A DNA stretch of 28,519 nt from Barthelona sp. PAP020 (taxonomy: Eukaryota > Metamonada: BaSk clade), in assembly GCA_040182905.1 (NCBI GenBank), contig JARQWU010000122.1, positions 1 through 28,519 of the forward strand, in the 5' to 3' direction. The notes below the pieces were generated by a model, which saw only the letters and a program-made list of their open reading frames with translations, searched no databases and was not told the origin of the DNA. The translations under genes and the position numbers were made by a program. Below, one piece after another: positions 19,501 to 26,959 of this stretch (positions within the stretch are counted from its first letter, which is position 1; the number at the start of each line of letters is the position of its first letter).

Positions 19501-22500
19501 ATAAATGCTTATCCCAATATTCAACTTGCACTAAAAATGATGCAACATAACGATTTGCCCTCATTGCAGTCAATTTAGTGATATGTTCTTCTTCGATTGC
19601 AAAGATATTTCCTGCATCCTCTATTTTGATAAGATAATAGCGACTAGATCCTTCACGATGCATTGTAGCACTGATAATTAAACTGCTATCACGCCAAATA
19701 GTCTCAATCTCATTCAAATCATTGGATATTGCCTGTTCTTGTGTAGCAGTGATACTTAAAGATTCTATAATTTCACTGTAATAAATTAACTTCATGTCTA
19801 AGATCTTTTGTAAGGTGAAATCATCAGCTTTCGTATCAAAATCTTGTCCTATCTCTTCCTTTAAAGCTTTCCAATGTCTTTTTTGTAAAGCAGGGTTCTT
19901 GATGTGTTCAATCAAGGGAATTAATTTCTTCACGTCTTCAACTCTTTGTCTAGACATAGCCCAAACATTGACTTTCCTCAAATCTCTTCCTAATTTATTT
20001 AATTTTTTCGAGGCAATATTACAAGCATTATCAATCTCTGTTAATTTAAGATTCAAGAATTTCATATTCTTCCAAACATTGAATTGACTCAACCAGTTCT
20101 TTTTCAATTCCCAAATTTCTCGCAAATTAGCTAAAGATTGTTCAATCTCCATTAAATCTTTTCTATCTGGTGAATGTACATTGAAAAGAAGTAAATTGGC
20201 TTGTAAACGAGTTTCTTTAGCTTTCAATTCTTCTAATAAAGCATTATATTGATCTAAAATTTCAAAAGCTTCATTGATAGGAATTTCATCATCCTTTGGA
20301 GCATTATCAGTAACCTTTTGGGTAAACTCAACACAACTAGTTCCAAATGTTTTCATTTCAGTTAATTGTGCATCTCTAAACTTAACTTTAGTCTTTTCAA
20401 TACTATCAACATTAACATTCAATTGTGTGAGGAAATTCTTTGCTAAGTTCGGCAAATTTTCATACTCTTCAACTATATCGTCTTCAAATCCTCCATAACT
20501 TAACAATTGTAAAGTTTGATAATAATGATGTAAAGCTTTTAATGAATAACTGCGATACAATAATTGTTTTTTCATTTTTAGCAGTTTCAATACAACATTT
20601 TCCAATAAACCCAAATCACCTATGTTTTGATTCAAGAATTTAATTTGATCCTTGAAAAATTGACTATAATTATGTAGATTTCCTACAAATAATTGATACA
20701 ATAGGTCAACATAACCATTGATCCAATCGTTACAATAGAAAATCAATTCGTTCTTCAATACTGACAAATTGATATATAAGAAGTGCTTAATGACAACCAT
20801 TTCTTCAGTTTGAATAAATTGAATGTTTTCTTTATATTTACCAAGGTTTCTTTGAATATTATCAATATTATTCAATTCAAATTGAACATAACCATCCAAA
20901 TTGTTTTGCAAAATGTTAACAGTTGATTGATCTTCTATCTTTAAATCATCAATAGTCACAACAATTTCATTAGACTTACTGTTCTTTATTATCTTACTGA
21001 AAAGATTGAAAATACTTACAGTGATATTTGCTCCATTCAAACTCTTAATGTCCAAATCAGTCAATTTAGCAAACAAACCATCAATCATATCAATGATGTT
21101 TTGAGAATTTCCCTCGATTTTGCTAATGAAATTACTAAAGAACTCTTCTTTGCTCGTTAGCCATAAATGTTTGTACTTTCTATCAATATCCTTGAGGAAA
21201 TCTTTTAAATTTCCATTTAATAATCCCAAATTGCTTAATAAGTCATTCATGATTGTCTTGATCTCATTATCTTGATTCAATTGTTGATAATAACTGAGTA
21301 ATTTACCTTGGTTAAACTCATTATCATTATTATTATCGATGACAATATATTCTTTAAACCAAGCCTTGTTTGTGATGGTTGTGATAAACTTGTCAGAATC
21401 AATACTTTGAATCTCAGTCATATGTTCCTCAAACAGCTCTAATAATCCACGATCAAAATTACAATCATCAACTAAGCTAACAAATAATCTAGGGAATTGT
21501 TGAGTAATGCTAACAACTTTATTGATCAAATTTCGCAAAAGACTGTTAATCTCAGTAATATCAGGTGATAATTTAATTTCCTTGAGACTTAATATGACAC
21601 TCACATTAAACAATGGTTGAATCTCCTTTACTATTCTTTGATTACTATTCTCATCATCATTTCCACTACCTCCAATCAATAAATTGAATAATGTGTTCAA
21701 ATTTGTCTTTACAAACTTTTTTAAATTATTTTGAAGAATATTTTCAATAGAAAGAATGTATAACATCCATGCCTTTTGAACTTGAGGTCCATCTCCTTCA
21801 AAATGAATATATGATGCCAACAATGTTTCCAACAAAGAATTATAACTCTGTAAAAAGTACCTAATCTGGGTTTCCATATGAATATCTTGTTGTTCTTCAA
21901 ATTCTTTAATGGAGTACAAATGTTTCTTCTTTACATTCAGTAAATTAACATTCTTCATCTCATCTAATATGGTTAAGATCTTGTTATGATTGTTTTTGAA
22001 GTCAGTGATAACTTCTCGAACGTTTTCAGCAACATTTTTACAACTAAACAAGAAATCCAATACATTCTTAGATTGCCAAGTTAATCTTTCAATTCCAGGA
22101 CGATATTTAACATCTAGAGACTGTAATTTCATCTTAAATAGTTCCTGTTCTTCTGGTTTCAAAAGAAAAACTATCTCATTGTAATTAGCACAAGCTTCAG
22201 TCACATATTGCTTCAAAATAATCAACCAATCAACATCTTGAAATTGATATGCTGCAGAATAGGGAATATCCATGTTCAAATATTGAAATCCCTTTACTTC
22301 TTCAAACAATTCAAACAAAGCAGGATCAAAATTGCATACAAAGGGAATAGCTGCTAAAGGAGATTGTCTGTTATGATTGATCAGATTTGTACTATCTCTA
22401 ACCAATAAAGGATTGTGAGGAGCACTGTTATAATTATGTTCAGAAATCTTTTCCACCCAATCTGAATAGATATTCTTTGTTTGTTGCAAAACATTGGTTT

Positions 22501-24535
22501 TAAATACTTGATAACGCTTAACGATATCCATAACTTCAGGACTTTGATGTTCTGGTAAAACAACAGATAATAGTTCATACAAGCTCGTTAATCTGTCTAA
22601 TAATTGAGATGCCCATATTGCTCTAGATGAAAATGGTGCTGAATAATTCAACATTGGAGGATCTTTTTTGTTAACATCAAAATATTTCTGAAGTTTTGTC
22701 AATTCATTGCCAAACAAACTCCATAATTCCAAAATTTTCTTTTCTATAAATCTCTCGAAATTTTCTCTTGAAACAAGATGTTTAAAAGATTCCAACAAAA
22801 ATACAAGGTTTTCCAAATTTGCATGATTATCAAACGAACTCATCAGTAAATTAATCAAAACAATTTCCAGATGTTTAATATTTTGTTTGAACAAAGCAAA
22901 TTCATCGTACCATGTCGTAATCTTCACATTTAACACATCTTCTCGCAAATTGGACAAAGATAATAGATACTTATTGAAATGATTCTCAATATCAGATAAA
23001 TTGGTGAATATGAAATTAGAGTATGCACCTGAAAACACAGGATATAATATTTCATCCAAATAACTTCCAAACTCTTCAATATTCATGGGCTTTAAATTTA
23101 AATAAGCATTGAAACCATTGTGTTGAAATAAGGAATCAATCTGTATGTCTCCATTCTTCTTTCTATTCATAACCCATTGATCAAACATGATCTTTGTTCT
23201 TGAAATTACACCATTCTTACTGAACTGTAATTGATATTCACAAATCTCCCCCAAATCTCGACACCTTTGAACAAATGCATCAACATGAGCAAATAAAGCA
23301 GAAATCTCAATGTCCCATGTCATTCCATTACTATTAATATGTTCAACAAAGTGTAAATATAAAGCTTTCCAACGTTCACATAATCCAATAGCATCAGTCA
23401 ATATGTCTAATTGTTCAGTAAAACTACTATTATTTGCTTTATCAGTGGATTCACCTGTATTTCCATTTGTTTTCAAAACAGTAGTCAAATCAATAGACTT
23501 AATACATATACATATCAATTGATTACTTATCTTCTTGATCAAGGTGGAAATATGTTTATCATTAGAATAGAAAAGAGATTTACTCCAAATCAGTCGAACA
23601 CGGTTTAAGATTTCAGCCAATTCATCAGAATACATTAAAGCACCTGGAGTTAATGTATTCATCTGTTCACATACATCTCTTAAGATGGAAATATGTTGAT
23701 AATTCTTCATTGATTCCAAACATTTCTCTTCAACGATTTTAGTCAAGCTAGAAAACCCCTGTAAATACGTTGATTGAGAATATTGTAAAATAGTTATGAT
23801 GTTCTTAATCTCTGGTTTCTTTATTTGACTTCTAATCCCATTTAAATCAACAACACGTCTTTGCCAAAACTCAATTTCATCTAAAGGACCTTCATTCTCT
23901 TGAACTTCAACATTCTCTTGATGAGCTATAGCTTCCTGTATTTGATGAGTCCAATAAATTACAACCGATTCTAAAAGTTGAACAATATGTTTCTTAGAAG
24001 ATGCATATTCAACATTTGCCAACTCAGGATCTTGTGGAACATACAAAACAGTTAAATTATGTAGTTGATATGCATTCTCTGTTAATTCAGCCATAAATCG
24101 ATGTAAATGACTGGAAAATTCAACTTTAATTGCATCAGGCCAAGAATTTTGAGTCTTCATATTAGGAAGAAACAAGTTTATCATCAATTGCAACAAACTA
24201 TCTATAGGATGTCCTAACATAACCCCGTGTTGCAAGGAATATATAGTTTCAGACGTTAAAGGCTCATTATTTGTTTTTAAAAAATACACTACTTTGGAAT
24301 TGGGTTCATGATCAATAAATTGTTCAATTTCAAGCGAATTAATTATCTTAAAATTGCCACCTTTTGTACAAAAAGCCAACAACACAGGAAACTGATTATC
24401 ATCAAGAAATCTTGCAACTTGTTCATGAATATCAGGAGTAAAACTTGTGGGAAAAACAACATTAGGTAACTCAATCCGCTGTAAAATCCAATCTACACAA
24501 ACAATTATATCTTTTAGATGTTCGGATTCATCCAT
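10526..24535 (-). CDS. DNAH2: Axonemal inner-arm dynein heavy chain, DNAH2 (I1/f 1-beta) type
   Basis: A 4669-residue ATP-driven microtubule motor in one uninterrupted frame. Walker A loops lie near residues 2045 (AAA1, GPAGTGKT), 2326 (AAA2, GLPGSGKS), 2661 (AAA3, GETGVGKS) and 3005 (AAA4, GGSGRQS). The AAA1 Walker B reads C-F-D-E-F-N-R-I. Stalk coiled coils and the microtubule-binding tip fall at about 3220-3570. AAA5, AAA6 and a full C-terminal domain follow, ending in W-I-K-R-G-T-A-L-L. It is axonemal, not cytoplasmic: AAA1 has N-C-S-E-G-L-D-Y-K-S and the C-terminus carries R-E-R-P-S-Y-V, closest to DNAH2 as I recall it. By homology it is one heavy chain of the two-headed I1/f inner arm, paired with a DNAH10-type chain. 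Human DNAH2 is about 4,400 residues; the excess here lies mainly in the N-terminal tail. The ATG is directly preceded by an in-frame TAG. It ends in TGA. Confidence 0.93.
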   Translation of the reverse strand: MDESEHLKDIIVCVDWILQRIELPNVVFPTSFTPDIHEQVARFLDDNQFPVLLAFCTKGGNFKIINSLEIEQFIDHEPNSKVVYFLKTNNEPLTSETIYSLQHGVMLGHPIDSLLQLMINLFLPNMKTQNSWPDAIKVEFSSHLHRFMAELTENAYQLHNLTVLYVPQDPELANVEYASSKKHIVQLLESVVIYWTHQIQEAIAHQENVEVQENEGPLDEIEFWQRRVVDLNGIRSQIKKPEIKNIITILQYSQSTYLQGFSSLTKIVEEKCLESMKNYQHISILRDVCEQMNTLTPGALMYSDELAEILNRVRLIWSKSLFYSNDKHISTLIKKISNQLICICIKSIDLTTVLKTNGNTGESTDKANNSSFTEQLDILTDAIGLCERWKALYLHFVEHINSNGMTWDIEISALFAHVDAFVQRCRDLGEICEYQLQFSKNGVISRTKIMFDQWVMNRKKNGDIQIDSLFQHNGFNAYLNLKPMNIEEFGSYLDEILYPVFSGAYSNFIFTNLSDIENHFNKYLLSLSNLREDVLNVKITTWYDEFALFKQNIKHLEIVLINLLMSSFDNHANLENLVFLLESFKHLVSRENFERFIEKKILELWSLFGNELTKLQKYFDVNKKDPPMLNYSAPFSSRAIWASQLLDRLTSLYELLSVVLPEHQSPEVMDIVKRYQVFKTNVLQQTKNIYSDWVEKISEHNYNSAPHNPLLVRDSTNLINHNRQSPLAAIPFVCNFDPALFELFEEVKGFQYLNMDIPYSAAYQFQDVDWLIILKQYVTEACANYNEIVFLLKPEEQELFKMKLQSLDVKYRPGIERLTWQSKNVLDFLFSCKNVAENVREVITDFKNNHNKILTILDEMKNVNLLNVKKKHLYSIKEFEEQQDIHMETQIRYFLQSYNSLLETLLASYIHFEGDGPQVQKAWMLYILSIENILQNNLKKFVKTNLNTLFNLLIGGSGNDDENSNQRIVKEIQPLFNVSVILSLKEIKLSPDITEINSLLRNLINKVVSITQQFPRLFVSLVDDCNFDRGLLELFEEHMTEIQSIDSDKFITTITNKAWFKEYIVIDNNNDNEFNQGKLLSYYQQLNQDNEIKTIMNDLLSNLGLLNGNLKDFLKDIDRKYKHLWLTSKEEFFSNFISKIEGNSQNIIDMIDGLFAKLTDLDIKSLNGANITVSIFNLFSKIIKNSKSNEIVVTIDDLKIEDQSTVNILQNNLDGYVQFELNNIDNIQRNLGKYKENIQFIQTEEMVVIKHFLYINLSVLKNELIFYCNDWINGYVDLLYQLFVGNLHNYSQFFKDQIKFLNQNIGDLGLLENVVLKLLKMKKQLLYRSYSLKALHHYYQTLQLLSYGGFEDDIVEEYENLPNLAKNFLTQLNVNVDSIEKTKVKFRDAQLTEMKTFGTSCVEFTQKVTDNAPKDDEIPINEAFEILDQYNALLEELKAKETRLQANLLLFNVHSPDRKDLMEIEQSLANLREIWELKKNWLSQFNVWKNMKFLNLKLTEIDNACNIASKKLNKLGRDLRKVNVWAMSRQRVEDVKKLIPLIEHIKNPALQKRHWKALKEEIGQDFDTKADDFTLQKILDMKLIYYSEIIESLSITATQEQAISNDLNEIETIWRDSSLIISATMHREGSSRYYLIKIEDAGNIFAIEEEHITKLTAMRANRYVASFLVQVEYWDKHLSTMVENLELFLQVQRDWVYMDSIFSLSEGITRQLPLVAKKFDIVTSDWNNLTQGFVEKHKNHAFDGLTDPEVKINLKKMFEMLESIQKSLEDYLETKRMAFPRFYFLSNDDLLEWLGKAHDRSVINRHIKKCFFYVSHLQASEGTRMLVTGMYSNDGELLQFSNPITIEGSVEDYMHLIEKQMVSTMKLLLFNCYQALKQNPYKREKWIKQHLGQLAITTGQVFWTGAVEKALMDLEKGQSKNVLKYLAKRQMMLLTRLTNFVRAESTNKLDRLKTIGLITIEVHGRDVIQKLYLNNVNKTTDFDWTMQLRFSITDELCYAHQTDYTFDYQYEYLGNPGRLVVTPLTDRCYLTLTTALALRRGGNPQGPAGTGKTETVRDLAKAMGTNCAVFNCSEGLDYKSVGRMFSGLVQTGGWGCFDEFNRIDIEVLSVVAQQVSTILEAISGNLKHFMFEGRQIKLNSSCGIFVTMNPGYAGRTELPDNLKSLFRPISMMRPDFSLIAEISLYSEGFTKAKVLSKKITSLFNLMFQQLSKQDHYDFGMRAIKSVLVAAGNSRRSDLTASEEIIVLRALRDSNLPKLIAEDAKLFDGLIQDLMPGLDIPEPNRDAFLNAMRDELKANGLQVDETIITKAFQLYETKAVRHGVMIVGLPGSGKSTTWHVLKNSMTRLSLSDENFVPVHSYELNPKVIELYGEYNLQTREWKDGVLSVTLRNVSSITENKDERWIVFDGPIDTLWIESMNTVLDDNKVLTLINSERIAFPNHVSFLFETRDLAVASPATVSRCGMVYFDRDILGWRPYWNSWLEKRCKNKLFEGQAALMEELTEKYLVKAIEAHEEWDELVPITILNAIQSFCVLFDTLAIPDNGVVYGTDKEGFYRLVEMYFAFTLTWTLGGAATGTCRKKFDMFLRTIDGSFPPTNTVFEYYVDFKRKAWAHWSDKLSANWKPAENVAYFKHMVPTASTVRFQYLLDCLLPVHRNLLIVGETGVGKSSYVDHSLNRFVGQNSNYNRMDINFSAQTSSQQLQGLFEEKLEHRQNMYIPKHATYEIAFIDDFNMPAKEIFGAQPPLELLRQYIDYGCWYDLSKQTRQKILNLQFIAAMGPPGGGRQVIDDRLQSRFHVLNIPEPDDDEIKRIFGTLLSSHLQSGFEESVLLLSEKLIQGTTDIYHLMVTGFLPTPSKSHYIFNLRDVSKVIQGLLMSTPTYSRDQMLKLWIHEMFRVFGDKLADDDDNAKFLSNIQSKVSDYFDTSLNKLCKAGQLPMFGDFMSRDMSYQLLPAITQVQSWMVDKMCDYDSEHKMPMNLVLFNDALQHICRINRILKQPRGNVMLVGVGGSGRQSLTRLAAYIAEMDVFQIELASNYGQPEFRADMRNLYKKCGLEAKPTVFLLSDAQVTEEIFFEDINNILSNGQIPQLFEGDELMALREELTTLYRSNCKGQPETHELMWAFFIERVRTNLHVVLCMSPVGDAFRDRVRQFPALVSCTTIDWFNRWPADALLEVAERGLEDLEKIEPKIRKRIAEVLVSCHTLVEEESDRMGFELRRSNFVTPTSFLQLVEMYVGLNKNKEKEIVKNKGKLETGLSKLLATRKEVEVMTVKLDHTKIEVANNANECDALLVELIAKRTDVDAQAQQVEQQKEILSREEADLKVQARQASEDLDRVMPILAKAELALQNLNRAAIADIKVMGNPPYHVQLVCGALMILLKHDTDWSSVQSALANASLLTDLQNYPKESITDTMIRKLGKFTHNADWNLNRIKTVSEPSFVLAEWIVAMEEFAKVNKVVAPKKARVARLSAELEIKQSNLREAEERVAELKQKIEDLNLLYAEKDNYKKELERQAKETEDKLRRADSIVNGLADERGRWEETIALYEIDIDNLPGDCLLASAFLSYAGPFPSEYRAILLKKWSENILNAHINCSSNFKLIDFLVEPTIVRSWNIQGLPSDNFSIENGILVQKSVRWPLMIDPQSQANKWIRNLEEDNSLKILTLSANSFVRDLEMAIRYGDPVLLENVGEEIDPILNPILNRDFIIEGGITKIRLGDKLIDYNESFKLFLTTKLHNPTYSPEISAKTTIVNFAVKEKGLEEQLLGLVVQKEMPKLEEKKNELVLSMAEQKRKMVELEDKIVMLLNETDNVLEDETLVNTLTDSKTTSEKIKQDLLDAQATEKRIDESRENYRTIAERASILFFVLNDMARVDPMYQFSLDSYIELFSLSISKAKRNDDLKERISDILATHTLAFYRYVCRGLFAKHKLLLSFQMCIKIMMNDRQIEYSEYQFFLRGGVVLDKAKQLPNPQSWLAESAWDNIHELAKLPAFHGLLGGFESSVDADLWKNWYQNETPEFEPLPADWESKLTEMQKMLIVRCLREDRILSAVTQFVSNNLGEDFIDPPTFDLESAFTDSTNLTPLIFILSPGVDPYHMLASFAQLKGMSEKFRSVALGQGQTPIAESAIEKAMASGGWVLLANCHLSVSWLPDLEKIIASLPGQKVHPRFRLWLSSNPHPKFPISILQSAVKITTEPPRGVKANMLRIYGGREGVPNTNQIAYKRMLFGLAYFHSLLIERRKFMTLGWNVVYDFNDSDFEISERLLRSYLQKMTSEGEIDWKGLRYLTGDASYGGRVTDDWDRRLLKVYMNDIYSDATLNEPNRQLCRLDNYFIPADGHLQDYVERIQTWRLQDPPEIFGQHFNADIASAIQESQLLLDTVLSLQPRIVSKDTQSREEVVLSLIEKLKKSLPKLLDIEATRIAIGDDVTPLTTVLLQEMYRYNVLLEVIEEDLLRLEKGIQGLVVISPDLEDILNSYYDNRVPAKHSFAYPSIKPLASWIRDLDERINQMRNWGERITPLTVFWLAGFTFPTGFLTALLQTSARRTGVPIDTFAFEFNVMTQTEHELLHGPSDGAYIKGLYLEGARWDVEKSRLAEPHPMVLVDEMPIIHFKPIETRKRPSNAIYQCPAYMYPVRTGTRERPSYVTTVELACEEDESNKWIKRGTALLLSLST

Positions 24536-24793
24536 CTAATTCAAAAAAAAGTTTTTAATTTTGTGCTTTTTTTTTTAATTCAATAGCATATTGACCTTTT
24601 TTATTGTTGAAATTGGAACCTTCAAGACGTTATATTAACTTTATTTCTCAATGAATAACTAAAAACTATTTATTTTTTTTTTTCCTTTTCAAGTTTTTAT
24701 ACAATTATTTATTTTATAAATTATATTAAAATTTAAAAATGATTCGAAAAATTGGTGAAATGTTTGTTGCGATTTTTTTTAACACATTTTTTG
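24536..24793. promoter_or_regulatory. Divergent promoter region, DNAH2 / DsrE-like gene
   Basis: 258 bp between two genes reading apart. It contains long A and T runs (around 24544, 24568 and 24671) typical of nucleosome-poor promoters in AT-rich genomes. No specific factor site is recognised. Confidence 0.4.
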
Positions 24794-24801
24794 ATGGCTG
24801 A
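24739..24801 (+). promoter_or_regulatory. Upstream ORF overlapping the start of the DsrE-like gene
   Basis: ATG at 24739 opens a 20-codon frame ending in TGA at 24799-24801. It overlaps the main ATG at 24794 in another frame and has an internal ATG at 24760. It matters only if the transcript begins upstream of it. Confidence 0.35.
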
Positions 24802-25132
24802 ACGTGTATTTTTGCTGAAAAGTGACACTATTGGAAGTGAAAACCCAGATTTAGGTGCTGTGTTGATGAAAGGATTTTTAAAATCTCTTCTAAAAGAAGA
24901 AATATTGCCAAAGAAAATTCTTTGTGTCAACTCTGCTGTAACGATGACATTTGACGAAAAATCTGAAGCTTTGCCTTTACTTCAAGAATTGTCTGAAAAA
25001 GGGGTTGAAATAATGAGTTGTTTAACATGCTTAAAATTTTATCAGGCTGAAGATGATTTAAAAGTTGGAAGGCTTATGAATGCTATTGAAATGACTCACA
25101 ATCTTTGTGTTGAAAATGTTGTTGTTTTGTAA
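24794..25132 (+). CDS. Small DsrE-like protein, YedF C-terminal-domain type
   Basis: A 112-residue protein that resembles, along its whole length, the DsrE-like C-terminal domain of bacterial YedF, a protein linked to selenium or sulfur metabolism. Matching features are the N-terminal strand ending in S-D-T-I-G (10-14), L-G-A-V-L-M-K-G-F-L (20-29), the K-G-V-E-I segment (69-73) and a Cys pair in S-C-L-T-C-L (Cys76 and Cys79). The TusA-like N-terminal domain of full YedF is absent. A role in persulfide or selenium relay is inferred from the cysteines only. The start is the ATG at 24794; an in-frame TTG at 24752 would add 14 hydrophobic residues but is an unlikely eukaryotic start. It ends in TAA, with AATAAA 59 bases further on. 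Codon use looks like the neighbours'. Confidence 0.8.
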   Translation: MAERVFLLKSDTIGSENPDLGAVLMKGFLKSLLKEEILPKKILCVNSAVTMTFDEKSEALPLLQELSEKGVEIMSCLTCLKFYQAEDDLKVGRLMNAIEMTHNLCVENVVVL

Positions 25133-25248
25133 AATCTTTGAAATTTTTTCTTTTTTTTCCTTTGCTTGTTTTTTCCCTTTGAAATTTGGCAATAAAAAAG
25201 GAAACAAAATATATTTTATAATTTATTGGAAAATTAGACAAAAAGTAA
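25133..25248. terminator. Convergent 3' region of the DsrE-like and PRPF39 genes
   Basis: 116 bp shared by two converging genes. AATAAA at 25191-25196 is a likely polyadenylation signal for the plus-strand gene; the T-run upstream and A-rich stretch downstream are typical 3' flank sequence. Confidence 0.45.
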
Positions 25249-26802
25249 CTAATCAACTTCCATATCCATCTCTTCTTCACTATCTGATATAGCAATTGGT
25301 TCTTCAGGTTTACTGATATCTTTTATAATATTATGGCCATTAATCATCGAACATGTTGAAGTAATGGATAATTTTTTAATAATATATAAAGGTGCAGTGT
25401 ATAAATAACAACCTTCCTTTAGTCTGTTCAAAATAATATTTTTTTTTTCTGCAGCTAAAACAGGATTGATGTCCAGTGGAGTTTTACACAAATGAATCAT
25501 CCAATCCTCCAATAGATCCCATTTATGAGTCTTTATTAGCAATCTTCCATAAATTTCAAACGCTTCTGGAGTAGGGCTTCGATCTAAAAATTCTTTAACC
25601 AATTGAATAGCACTCTCAATATTTTGCCTTTCTAAAAGCTCAGATGCAGCAAATACACAAGCAGGCAATGAACTCTTCCACAATATTTGCACGGGATCTC
25701 CATGATCGGGACGGTTTTCTCCTTGATCTGCAACAATGTAGTCAGGATGCCTCAACAAAAAAGAAGAGAGACGAAGGTAACCCAGTGGATTGTAAGGTTG
25801 GTTACTGATAAGTGTAACAAGATTCAATCTGGAATTTTCCAAATCCCCAGTCCTTTCCAAATATTCAGCAGCATTTACAAATCCAAAATCACGAAAAAGG
25901 AGAGATTTTCTTAACGCATTTTCTGCTTCCTCGCAAGCTTTTTCTAAGCCATAAACCTTTTCAGTTAAAGCCAAACGAAAGTCCCAAAACGACTCATAAT
26001 TATTACAAGGCATAGCAGCTCTTTCAAAAATCACAGGTAATAGTTCAACTTCATGTTCAGATATGTACTTGGCATATTCACACCAAGATGTGATTTGTCC
26101 AGAGGGCAATCCTCGTGGGTCAAAATATCTTCTGGAAATTCTTCGTTCAAAGGGCAAAATGCTTTGCATTCTTAATAAAGTTTTTTGATGAGCTTGTGTC
26201 CATGCCATTTGATACTTTTGTCTTAAACCATCATCATCAACGATTTCACCAGGTTCAAATTCAAAAACTTTATCCTTTTCAAGATATATTTCAGAAACAG
26301 GCGCAACATGAAGCATTTGAATCAAAGTTCTAAAAAGCTCAGATGCATCAACAAGATAATTATGAATTGCTAATCTAGCCCATTTGAAAGCATGCTGATA
26401 CTGTTGTCCTCGTGTCAATTCAAACTTGAAATAATCCAAATATAAAGGTGTTGCATCATAACTGTATTTTACATTTTCTAATGCACTATGATAAATAGCT
26501 CTAACAATATTTGTATCATTCATATGCATTACAGATACTGTTGAGCAATATTTTCTCCAAATATCAACACAGAAAGGTATTTTTTGAGTAGCATCTTTCA
26601 AAACATCTTTACATTCAGGACCTTTTCCTTGTTGAAGTAAAAATTCACTATATTTAATCCATATCATATGACATAATGGAAATATTTCAAGAAATTGTTT
26701 GAATAACTCGATAGTTGTTTCTGGTTCATCTTTCACAATAGAATCTTTGATCAATTTCATCCAGTGTCCATAGTTTTCGGCATTTGGTTGTTGATCACTC
26801 AT
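25249..26802 (-). CDS. PRPF39: U1 snRNP splicing factor PRPF39 (HAT repeats)
   Basis: A 517-residue protein of the Prp39 family, a helical HAT-repeat scaffold of the U1 snRNP that helps U1 bind 5' splice sites in the nucleus. HAT-type repeats with spaced Trp, Tyr and Ala-Leu residues cover about 13-480. The family's middle segment, F-E-R-R-I-x-R-x-Y-F followed by W-x-x-Y and V-I-F-E-R-A, is visible at about 217-265. The tail (502-517) is a short hydrophobic I-A-I-S core followed by acidic residues, like a SUMO-interacting motif. The start is the first ATG after an in-frame TAA, and it ends in TAG. It lies in tandem with DNAAF11 upstream. Its presence implies that the organism has spliceosomal introns, although none is seen in this window. 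Confidence 0.88.
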   Translation of the reverse strand: MSDQQPNAENYGHWMKLIKDSIVKDEPETTIELFKQFLEIFPLCHMIWIKYSEFLLQQGKGPECKDVLKDATQKIPFCVDIWRKYCSTVSVMHMNDTNIVRAIYHSALENVKYSYDATPLYLDYFKFELTRGQQYQHAFKWARLAIHNYLVDASELFRTLIQMLHVAPVSEIYLEKDKVFEFEPGEIVDDDGLRQKYQMAWTQAHQKTLLRMQSILPFERRISRRYFDPRGLPSGQITSWCEYAKYISEHEVELLPVIFERAAMPCNNYESFWDFRLALTEKVYGLEKACEEAENALRKSLLFRDFGFVNAAEYLERTGDLENSRLNLVTLISNQPYNPLGYLRLSSFLLRHPDYIVADQGENRPDHGDPVQILWKSSLPACVFAASELLERQNIESAIQLVKEFLDRSPTPEAFEIYGRLLIKTHKWDLLEDWMIHLCKTPLDINPVLAAEKKNIILNRLKEGCYLYTAPLYIIKKLSITSTCSMINGHNIIKDISKPEEPIAISDSEEEMDMEVD

Positions 26803-26959
26803 TGATATCTGATTATTATTTTCTTTTTCTTAATTTTTTTTACCTTGAAGATATTTATCAACCGAAAAAAATCAGATTTTGACTCATATAGAAAACAATT
26901 GAAGAAAACATTTAAGAACCAATTCAAAAACAAAAAAAGGAATAAAAGGAAACTATTTA
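26803..26959. promoter_or_regulatory. Intergenic region upstream of PRPF39
   Basis: 157 bp between the DNAAF11 stop and the PRPF39 start, both on the minus strand. It is A/T-rich, with purine-rich stretches on the plus strand. It must hold the 3' signals of DNAAF11 and the promoter of PRPF39; no specific site is recognised. Confidence 0.3.

Noticed and set aside
10526-24535. Cytoplasmic dynein 1 heavy chain
   Set aside because: The length would fit, but AAA1 (N-C-S-E-G-L-D-Y-K-S, S-V-V-A-Q-Q-V) and the C-terminus follow the axonemal DNAH2 pattern.
24752-24793. 14-residue hydrophobic extension of the DsrE-like protein (possible signal peptide)
   Set aside because: It needs a TTG start; the ATG at 24794 aligns with the usual start of the domain.
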